Position numbers and translations under genes: made by a program. Of a stretch of DNA of 22,868 nucleotides, positions 1 through 8,600 are shown piece after piece. Source of the DNA: Auxenochlorella pyrenoidosa (lineage: Eukaryota > Chlorophyta > Trebouxiophyceae > Chlorellales > Chlorellaceae); contig KQ482028.1 in NCBI GenBank assembly GCA_001430745.1, positions 337,057-359,924 of the forward strand, written 5' to 3'. Within the stretch, counting starts at the first letter, position 1, and each line of letters begins with the position of its first letter. Below the pieces are notes generated by a model. The model was not told the DNA's origin. It searched no databases and worked only from the letters and a program-made list of their open reading frames with translations.

Positions 1-230
1 AAGCGGGCGGGCGGGGTGGGGTGAGAATGTGCGGCAGCAGGGTGGGGTGGGCGGAAGTGGAATTGGGTGGAGCAGAGGCCAGCGCATGGTGGGGCAACAG
101 ATGCAGGCCAGTGCACAGCCACGGCTTTTGCCGGCGTCCCGTCACAACCGCAGGCATGGAAGGACGGCGCGGCGGCAGGGGGTGCCGTGCGCCGAAGCCG
201 GCGCCGAGCTGGCGCGCTCGCAGCGGCCGC

Positions 231-437
231 CCTGCCTGCATAATTATCATCAACAATTTGCAGCCGCATGCAACGACAGCCCTGCCTGCATGATCACATG
301 CACCGGCCTCCCTGCCTCGCCTGCATGATGGTCTGAGCGGCGCGCATGCAAAGACAACCCTGCCTGCATAAGCGCATGCAAAGATAACCCTGCCTGCATG
401 ATCATGACCAAATGCACAGGTAACCTGCCTGCATGAT
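231..437 (-). repeat. Intronic repeats of the exon 4 donor sequence
   Basis: The plus-strand word CCTGCCTGCAT occurs at about 231, 281, 359, 389 and 424, with a variant at 311. The copy at 424 is the end of carrier exon 4 plus its donor (minus strand ATGCAGGCAG|GTTA). The copies at 344-373 and 374-403 form a 30-bp direct repeat that includes GCATGCAAAGA. The rest of 1-230 is G-rich and shows no exon. Confidence 0.75.
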
Positions 438-2230
438 CGTCTTGGCGGCGTCCACCGGCATGAGGAAGATGCGGAAGCCGGCGGCGGCGCCCGAGGCAGC
501 CACCGTCTTGAGCGCCACGGGCAGCTCCACATCCTCAAGCAGCGCCAGCATGCCTGCAGGTGGGTCGGCAAGCCAGGGGGCATGACAGTGAGGACGACGG
601 CGGCCACGGCAGCGACGGAGGCCTCTGGATGGTGGGTGGGCGAGCCACAGTGCGGCCACAGGGGCGTGCTGACGGGCAAGGCGGGGCGGGAGCTCTTGAC
701 TGTTTGGCTGGCAGCGCCGCTGGCTGGGCAAGCTGCTCCAGCGAGCCAGAGTCAAAGAGAGTACGGGGCACCGCGCATTCTAACCCTGCCAGCGCCCGCA
801 CACCACACCCACCACCCGCCCGCCCACCAAAACACACACGCCCCCCCCACCCCCACCCCCCCACGACGCACCTGCGTTGGCGGCGGTGTCGCCAAAGCGG
901 CTCAGCGGGCCCTGCAGCAGCGCGGGGCCCAGGCCGCGGTAGAAGCGCACCACGCCGCCCTCCTTGTACAGGTGGCGCAGCGCCTCGCCCATGGAGGTGC
1001 CGTACCTTGGGGGGAGGGGGGGGGGGGGGCATTGGTGCTGCTGTGAACAAAACTGGGAAGAAAGATTCTGGGTCACGCCGCCCTCCTTGTACAGGGGGCG
1101 CAGCGCCTCGCCCATGGAGGTGCCATACCTGGGGAGGGGTGCATTTTGTTATTATGTTTTTGTCAGTGAAAACTGGAGGAGAAAGACTTAAGGAAGAAAT
1201 GGGAAAGAGGGACTGAGGGCTACACAGGACCAGATCTGACTCTCATTCTGCCCGCGGGGGGGGGGGGGGGCCAGGGCAGCATGTGCGTGGCAGGAGGCGG
1301 GGGCGGACTCGGGGCTGCACCCACCACACTACATGACAGCCTTTGCGCACATTCCGGCGGACTGCCACGGCAGGGAGGCGTGCCGACGCCGGGCCCCGAC
1401 GCTAGCCCCCTCTTCGCAGGAGCAGGCGGCGGAGGAGACTGGCTGGCAGAGCAGGCGGGTCGTGATGTGGCGCCTGCGGGGCCATGTGCGTGGCGCCTGC
1501 GGCCCCGACGAGACGATGAGCTGCCCACCCACCCTCACCGGTACTGGTAGTTGACTGTGGTCCGGAGCCACATGAGGGAGAGCACCTGAGCAAGTGAAGA
1601 GGGGGCCAGGGCAGAGGGTGAGGCTGCGAGTGCTGGAGCGCTGACGCCCAGACGCTGCTGCAAGGCCAGAGCCCAGATGGCCAGGGCTCTGCGCGTGCGC
1701 GGGCACACCAGCATGTGCCATTGCAGTCTACAGTTTGCAAACATCCCAGGGGCGGTTCACGGGCAGGGCTGGAGCAGCCGGGAGGATAGCCCTGTGCTGC
1801 TCCCGCCCGGGAAGGCGGGCAGCCTCCCGCTGCTGGAAAGCTGGCAGGCAGCCCGGAAAGGGATCCTCACCTGGACAGCCATTGCAGCCGCGCCCGGCAC
1901 GCCGCCGCCCAGAGCGCGCTTGCCAGCGCGCTTCAGCGTGTCTGCCAGGGGCTCCTTCTCCTTGGTGCTGTATGCCACTGCTGGAATAAGGCTGGGCACA
2001 GCAGGCGGCCGCGCAGCTGCCGCTGCCGCCGCCGCTGCTGGGGGCAGCTGCTCGATGGGCTGCATCTCTGAGCGGCTAGTTGGGGTCGGCAGGAGGGCCA
2101 GGGGCGGCGCCTGGCTGGCAGGCAGCCGCAGCGGGGCCCTCAGGGTGTGGGAGCGGACTACGGCCGCTGACGCCTCGCCCAGCCCCGTGGCGTACAGCTC
2201 TGGCGGCAGCATGGTGCCGATCGCTGGCAT
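425..2230 (-). CDS. Mitochondrial carrier family (SLC25-like) protein, 3' end outside window
   Basis: Four exons are visible: 2230..1871 (phase 0 end), 1585..1539, 1005..872 and 553..425, with GT donors and AG acceptors that keep one frame. About 223 residues are seen. Residues 1-95 are a low-complexity, Ala/Pro-rich leader, possibly for targeting. The membrane part begins with [17 protein letters not shown] and continues with [20 protein letters not shown], then [20 protein letters not shown] and, in exon 4, [17 protein letters not shown]. The last holds the carrier signature (P-x-D-x-x-K). Carriers of this family move small metabolites or cofactors across the inner mitochondrial (sometimes plastid) membrane; this subgroup's substrate cannot be read from the sequence. 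The donor after IMQ leads into a repeat-filled intron and the remaining exons lie left of base 1. The start ATG at 2230 is the first in the open exon but is not proven. Exon 3 has a duplicated 5' end (see repeat). Confidence 0.85.
782..871 (-). other. G-rich intron segment directly after a 5' splice site
   Basis: Read on the transcript strand, carrier intron 3 begins GTGCGTCGT and is followed by runs of G separated by single T or C for about 90 nt. Such G-runs can act as intronic splicing enhancers or form quadruplexes; here that is inference. Confidence 0.55.
951..1136 (-). repeat. 123-bp tandem duplication carrying a 3' splice site and exon start
   Basis: Copy B (951-1013) and copy A (1074-1136) are about 63 bp each, 123 bp apart, with two base differences in the exon part. 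Each holds a polypyrimidine tract, an AG acceptor and the first 18 or so codons of carrier exon 3 ([11 protein letters not shown]...YKEGG). Copy A ends CCCCAG|G with the exon starting at 1128; copy B ends CCCAAG|G with the exon starting at 1005. Family homology runs on only from copy B (into [10 protein letters not shown]). The distance is a multiple of three and the frame between copies is open. Confidence 0.9.
1256..1270. repeat. Homopolymer run of 15 G
   Basis: A pure G run lies inside carrier intron 2 (C run on the transcript strand). Such runs are prone to length errors in sequencing and to slippage. Confidence 0.9.
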
Positions 2231-2537
2231 CGCAGCGGCTACTGCCGTCCGCTTGAACTGCTACTTGGCGCCCTGGCTCCCGCTCCCGCCGAGCTGCAGC
2301 AGCTGGCGCGCTCGGGGATGGGCACAATGGTGCAGAACAGTCCAAATTCTGCGGATGGCGGATTGCTCGGTCCCTGCCAGCGCTGGAAGCCACCTCATCC
2401 GCCACCCACCCGCTGCCGCATCTGGCTGTGGTCCCTGACCAGATGAGGGCGCTAAAACTTGTCGCCTCGATCATGTCTCCCCGGATGCTGCCTGAGTTGT
2501 GTTCCTGTGATTTCAGTAGAATGCTGGAAGAAGATTG
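2231..2537. other. Intergenic region between pseudouridine synthase and carrier
   Basis: About 307 bp separate the TAA of the upstream gene from the carrier ATG. It must hold the 3' end of one gene and the promoter of the next. No TATA box or further gene was seen. Confidence 0.6.
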
Positions 2538-2542
2538 TTACA
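2538..2542 (-). terminator. TGTAA motif overlapping the stop codon
   Basis: The last codons GTG TAA create TGTAA on the transcript strand. No other TGTAA occurs before the carrier start codon at 2230, so this may be the poly(A) signal of the pseudouridine synthase, giving a very short 3' UTR. This is inference from the motif alone. Confidence 0.4.
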
Positions 2543-4750
2543 CCTTGGGCGCAGCACCCGCCAGCTTGGACCGCACCTCGTCGAAAGCAGCCGGCTCAGG
2601 AATGACAAAGTGCATGGGCTCTCCGCTGGCCGGGTGCTGCTCCAAATGCAACTCTACCGCCCAGAGGCACAGCTTCAAATCATGCGCTTCCGTGGCAGCC
2701 TGCGCAACAGCCGGCAGGCTGACGCCGCCGTCATGGCAGCCGCCGGGTGCTGCTGCCGCTGGCGCTCGCGCTGCCGCCGTCTGCGCGCCAACAGCGACAT
2801 CTTCTGCGCCCGCCACAGGCAGCAGCTGGTGGCCCTCTGCAGGCAGCGGCAGCCCTGCTGCCTCGCGTGCTGCCGCGTAGCCAAAAGTGTATCGAGGGTC
2901 GCCCACCAGGGGGTAGCCCAGCAGGGCCATGTGCCGCCGCAGCTGGTGCTTCCTGCATGCACAAGACCAGCGGGTCGGCAGCTCAAGCTTCAGGCCCTTT
3001 GGGATGTGCGTGAGTGCTGGACGATTAAGGAGCCCTGCAGCGAGCGCGCCGCGGTCTCGCCACGCATGCAGGGGGGTTGCTGGCAAGCCCGCCACGCGCG
3101 ACGCATGCTCGCTGCACCCTGCCACAGGCTGCCCAGCCCCGCGTCATTGCTCGCCTGCCGGTGTGGGGCCAAAGGTCCACGGTTGTCACCCACGCCCGCC
3201 GCTCTGCCCCACCGCGCCCCTCTTGCGGGCTGCCGGCCATCGGGGCACCGCCAGCGTCGCCGCTGCTGCTGGGGCTGCCACTGGCGAGGCACAGGCTGGC
3301 AATGTCGACGGTGCTGTGGGCCACTGCCAGGTATTCGGTGTTGCAGTGCCGGCCATCCAGCTCCCAAGTCAGGCGGCCCCGCCCATCCAGCCGGCCCCAA
3401 ACGAGCGCACGGTAGCGCTTGTTCACCTGCTGGGCGAAGGGGTGTGCAGCGTTGGGTTGGAGGGGCGGCGGCACGGTGGGGCGCGGGGTGGCACCGCGCG
3501 CGCACCAGGCAGCAGGCATGGAAGGCACGCATGACACGGCACGCACCGCGCCCTTGCAAGCCATGCCCTGGCAGAGACAGCTCAGCATCCCTGGTAACAT
3601 GATGACCTGGTAATATTTCCTGGCCACAGAGCTCACAGCTCACACTCCCACCCACCCCTGCACCCTCAACAGCGTGCACCCTCACCACCGCCCCACCCCG
3701 CCCTCGCCCCAAGCACAGGCACACCCACCCGACGGTCGTGGAAGGCGCCGCACAGCGCCGCCTGCGCCTGACGCGTCTTTCCCACCAGCAGCAGGCCCCC
3801 GGTCGGCTCGTCCAGCCGGTGGCAGTGCCGCGGCCGGCGCAGCGCGCCCAGCAGGCGCGACGGCGCCAGGCTGGCGGGCAAGCGGGAGTAGACGCTGGGG
3901 GCCACCGGTGGCGGCGCCCTGGGGCTGCCGATCTCGCCGCCGGCGGGCATGTCGCCGCCGGCGTCCGCGCCCTGGCTGCCAGCCACAGCAGTCGGACCGG
4001 CGCTGCTGCTGGACTGGGCGGCGCTGCGCCCGGGTGGCGAGTCTGTGGGTACACCGGGCGGCTTGACCACGCAGGCCATATGGTCGTCCTCAAACACCAC
4101 TTCCAGGGCCAGGCCCCCCTGCCTGCCTGCCCCGGGAAGAGGGCCTGGGGCCGCTGCGCCATCGGCGCAGGCGAGGTGCAAGGCGCCGCCCTCCCGCTGC
4201 ACGCACTGCACGAGCTCGCCGCCCGCCAGGGTGCTGCAGCAGGGTCAGCAGAAATCACACAATGCTCACAAGGCCTTAATGAAGAAGGGGTCCCCCACGA
4301 GCGCGGCTGCGGCGGGTACGCCGGAAGCGGCAGCCACCGCCCTCGTGGCAAGCAGGGCCATGCCCTAGCACTGCGGCTGTGGAGCCTGCCATGCATGCAA
4401 CCACCCTGGCGTGCGCATGGGCAGGCGCAACGGGGATCAGTGCCCAATCAGCAGGAGGCAGAGCGACAGGGGCATCACCTGGTGGGCGTGGCGGGGGCAC
4501 CATCCACCAGGATTTCGCGCCGCCGCACAGCCTTCTTGGCAGCCGTCACAGACGGGTACAGATCGGGCCGCAGCGCCTGCAGGAGCTCCCACACCCGGGT
4601 GCCGTCCGCGCTGCCGTCGCCACCCGTCGCAGGGGCGCGTGCCTCCCACGCGACGCTGCGCTGCGCGGGCGGCGGGCGGGGGTTGCGCCTGGTGGCGGGC
4701 GGCGGCGGCGGCGGAGGCGGCGATCCCATTTGCATGTCGCCCAGGGTCAC
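2538..4750 (-). CDS. RluA-family RNA pseudouridine synthase with S4 domain
   Basis: Four exons, 4750..4479, 4233..3729, 3426..3155 and 2952..2538, join in one frame to 487 residues ending in TAA. The family turns uridine to pseudouridine in rRNA, tRNA or organelle RNA. An S4-like RNA-binding region is at about residues 45-105 (AKKAVRRREILVDG). The catalytic domain starts with VVFEDDHMACVVKPPGVPT (about 136-154). The catalytic motif HRLDEPTGGLLLVGKT places the active-site Asp at about 232. KRYRALVWGRL (262-272), the junction TGRKHQLRRHMALLG and VGDPRY (to about 371) follow, and a family-typical LCLWAVEL lies near the C-terminus. There are Ala/Gly-rich insertions at about 155-215 and after GDPRY. 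Organelle targeting is not clear. Intron 3 has a GC donor. Which plant/algal RluA subtype this is cannot be decided. Confidence 0.9.
2953..3154 (-). other. Likely GC-AG intron in the pseudouridine synthase gene
   Basis: The only junction that restores the invariant T-G-R-K-H-Q-L-R-R-H motif uses donor CAG|GCGAGC at 3155/3154 and acceptor ATGCAG|G at 2953/2952. AG|G makes the Arg codon. GC-AG introns are a known minor class of U2 introns with a strong AG|GC context, as here. Confidence 0.75.
3642..3728 (-). other. G-rich stretch following the exon 2 donor
   Basis: After the donor CGG|GTGGGTG the transcript strand reads as repeated G-runs (GGGGCGAGGGCGGGGTGGGG and similar) for about 85 nt. This resembles the carrier intron at 782-871 and the intron at 14131-14228. 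Confidence 0.5.
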
Positions 4751-5048
4751 GTGCTATCGACAGAAACTCCACAATCGGAGGAAACCTTCGATTTGCGCGT
4801 TGGGCAAGAGCAGCGTGTCTAGACCGCTGGAATGTTTTGTTGCCCTGTGGCTTTGGCTAGGTGTCACCTAAGATCGAGCACTTCATCAAGAAACAACGAT
4901 GTCGAAGAATTCGCCGACAAACAGGCGTGCATGTCCTGAGCCTAGGTGACGCTGCGAGTGCATGAGCTGGCGAGCAAGGCGGTCGCCTCCTCCAGAAGAG
5001 AGCGCACATCTGCTTCCTTTATTTGGCGATGTCCAACACGACTCGCCC
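4751..5048. other. Intergenic region upstream of the pseudouridine synthase
   Basis: This stretch lies between the synthase start codon and the predicted mRNA end of the left cysteine-rich gene. It is less GC-rich than its surroundings and is the likely promoter/5' UTR region. No coding signal was recognised. Confidence 0.5.
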
Positions 5049-5053
5049 TTACA
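5049..5053 (-). terminator. Poly(A) signal TGTAA of the left cysteine-rich gene
   Basis: TTACA on the plus strand (TGTAA on the transcript) lies about 554 nt after the TAG at 5607. The paralogous gene has the same motif about 573 nt after its stop, which supports both as real 3' ends. Confidence 0.6.
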
Positions 5054-5606
5054 TTAAAATGTGGAATGAATACAGATGTCCACATACACCATGAGCCAGC
5101 CCACACGCATACACATTGGCAGGAAAATGCAGGGACATGCATGGGCAGGCAGGTGGGCATATCAGCATGCAGCACAGGCAGCCACGCAATTTCGGCTGCC
5201 TGGGCGTCGGAATTAAGTTTGGGGTGAAAACACCAGAGGAGGAGCTCATTCAACTTATCGAGATAGAGCTCGACAGGACCCGCGCCTCTAACAGCGCATC
5301 CAGCACGCGTCGGAATGACGCCCCCTTGACAGCTGAGCAACCTTCTCCGGGAATCGGTCCCAAAGCTGCTTCGTCCATACGTGATGCTGACAATGCAGCA
5401 AATTTGGAGGTGTGTCTCTGTGCTGGTGCAACAGAACTGCCCCATCAAGGTAAACCTGGGCCGAGTGCTTGGCATGAGGGTTGGTGGAATAGGCCGAGCT
5501 GCCAGTTGCAACTGCGATGCAAGCTGCCAGTTGCAATTGTCAGATTTAGTCCAGACAGCCACCCAGGGAGCACACGTTGCACCCTTTGGGCTGTGCTGAA
5601 GCACTG

Positions 5607-8600
5607 CTAGGGGACAGCTGGCCGGCAGGAACCGAGAGAGCAGTTGCCGGAGCAGCACTGGAGTGAGCGAGGATTAAGCAAGGAGGTAGGGGGTCAGCAT
5701 GTTCTGCCTTGCAAGGCGTGCTAAGCATGGTAGGAAGGGCCCGCCTTTGCTCACGTGACATTTGCCCCCGCAGAGGTGCGCAAGCATTTCCAGCAACTGT
5801 ATCGCACCGGAAGCGTGCTCACCTCATCGCTACTGGTGCAGTCTCTGTTATCGGGCTTGCAGCACCTGTGGGTGTGAGCGGAGAGGATGTTTGCATAGTA
5901 GGGTGCAAAGAAGGGGCCTGCTCAAGCGGTGCCTTCAATTGCGCATCCCCAACTCTGGCAATTATGCCGTGCACTCCGTGGCCTCACCTCTTGAGCACGG
6001 CATCGCAGTGCTTGTCAACGCAACCTACATGACACGTCGGAGGCATGTTGGCAAACAGACACATGGGAGGCTCAACGGGGGTGCAGACGTGTGCAGAGGG
6101 CGCCCTGCGGAGTGCTGTACCCAGGTGCTGCGTGTGACAAACGCCAGCGCCAATGTGTTGGTGATGTGTCTAGTGGATGCAATGCTACGCGCCATCCCAC
6201 TGGTGCCACCAGCCCTCAACCCCATCCCGTCCTCACATTCATCGTCTTCAGCGCACGCCTGACCATTGCCAGTGCAGGCGGCACACTTGTTGTCCAGGCA
6301 GTAACCGCTGCAGCACGCGTCCGCCACATCGCAAGGCTCGCCGATGTCGTCGGGGCAGGGCGGCCGGCACGTGCCAATGTAGCACCTCCCGCTGCAGCAC
6401 TGAAGCAGAGAAGGTGGCCGGGCACTGTTGGGAGGCCACCCGAAACACGTGGGACTTGAGCTGTTGCACCAGCTGCTTGCTCTCACGATGACCTTCAAGC
6501 AGGGCACCCAAGCTGAGCGCGTCCAAGGAGGAAAAACAGCCACTCTCCTGCACCCCAGCGTGCCGTATCACCCACCCTCATCCCCGCTACCACTCCGCAA
6601 CACTGCAGACCCGTGTTTGTACCGACCTCACTGTGTCTGCCACAACCCCCTCTGTCCGGCGTGCAACACCTGCAGGAGAGAGAGGTGATGGCGATTGTTG
6701 CAATGTAACTCTGCACCACCTCCCACACCCAGCTGCTGAGTAAGAGAAGATTGCGACTCCTGCCCTGCCTTCTGCCGAGTCACGATTGTCCGCTAAAGCT
6801 GAGCACCCTGCTTACTTTTTGGTGCTCGGGTTGCAGTGCTTCCCGCCAGACAAGCGGCAGCCTGCAGCAAAGCACACGTGGATGCACCACACAGCATGGC
6901 TTTTGCACGAACATCATTGCATTCTGGCACTCTTCCACGCATTGGCCATGCCAAGGCCGATGCAACGCAAAAAGGTGTACATCCTTGCAGGCAGAGCGCT
7001 ATGAGGCAGGGTGTCAAGTCAAGGCTCACATTCAGCATCGGCTGAACAAGCTTGTCCGTTGGATGTGCATTCTATGCAGGTGCCAGCGCGGCAGTACTCG
7101 GAGCAGCAGCTGCGTGGCAGCAAGTGGAACAGCAGACACAGCATGAGGGATATGAGCTGCACAGGTCCATCCTCCCGAAAAGCAGTTCCAGCTGTACCAG
7201 CACAGCTGCAGCTTGTTTGCTTGCTTGGGTTAAAGCCCTGTCTGTCCGCTATGGAGCTTGCAAAACTGACCCAGTGCAGTGCAGGGTGCCTAACAGCCAT
7301 GTAAGAAGCCTGCCTGCCAAGACGCGCTGCCCAGCTTGCCTGGGATCCAACACCCGCCTGCCCCTTTCTCACTCAGAGTGCAGGGTACAGCCAGTTGCGT
7401 TGTTCAGGGCGCATGGCGCTGAGCACTTGTGGTTGTATGCGCTGCAAAACTCCGAGCAACAGTCGTGGGGCAGCTCCAGGGAGCAGTCCACCCCATTGGC
7501 ACTGCAAGCACACGCGTAGTCATTCCTGTCCTGGTTCCAGTCACAATCGCCGCTGCAACAGAGCTCCCCATTCTGCTGAGTGCACGTGCTGCCACGACCA
7601 TCACACCAGTTGTCTGTGGGTCGGCACTGGTGTCTGATGCATATGCCTGAGCAGCACTGCATAAGGGCCATGCAGCACATGTGTGGCTTTCAGCCTCTGC
7701 CGCAAGCAGCCACAAAAGTCCACCCAATCCCTTTTAGGTCACTTGTAGCGGCACAAGTGCTGAGAGAGGTGTGGGGCCGGCACTGTTCAAGGGCCTCCCG
7801 CGGGCCCACCTGCTTTGCTTCGTCGCACCACTGGCGAGAGTCCCTGCAGCATGTGCCGCTGGCACTGCACCGTCCGCCGCAGCAGTAGGTGTCCTTGTTG
7901 CAAGGCTGCCCAGTGTTGGTGCACTCGCGCTCGCAGATGCCATTGGTGCACTTGAGGGAGCAGCACTGCAACACAGGGACACAGGAATGATGCAGGTAGC
8001 TCGGCTATTGCAGTGTGTGATAATGACAGGTGTTGTGTGTGCGTGTGTGTTGCAGTCAGCCTGCATGTTAGCCCCTGGTGAGGCGGGACAGTGCCGCGGG
8101 CAGGCCTTGCCTGCCTGACTCTGGTGCACGGTTGCAGGTCTGGTGTGCAACAGCTGCGACTCGGAGCAGCAACAAGGATGGTAGCTTGTTAAGGCAAGCG
8201 CATCCAGATGTCCCACCGTAGTGCACCAACTGTGTTTTTTTTGCATTGCATCCAGCACATGGACAGCATGGATGGACAAAGCAAGCTGCCTCCGACAGGG
8301 GCCCGCTTGATGCCATTAAGGGCGCATGCAATACATGCCCCCCCTCGCTGCGAGCTGCCGATGAGAGCACACGCATCTCACATCTTGCGCTTACTGTCGC
8401 AATGGTTGTCTGTGCAGCCTGCAGTCGATGGGCAGAGGACGGGACCAGAAGATTCGCATGCCGTGCCACTGTGGGCACTGGCTGCCTTCGGCTGGCTTGT
8501 CTTCTTTCATGGCAACGAGCTGCAGGTGATGCCTTTGAGAACCAAAAGATGCGGCGCTGTCTTTCCGCACGAATCCATGCTGCCCAGGATGCCACGCGAC

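Noticed and set aside
2535..3602. 355-codon plus-strand open frame
   Set aside because: It is antisense to the pseudouridine synthase exons and has no domain; it is a typical GC-rich shadow frame.
4942..5658. 238-codon minus-strand open frame
   Set aside because: It overlaps the last exon of the left cysteine-rich gene in another frame and then its 3' UTR; the conserved exon ends at the TAG at 5607.
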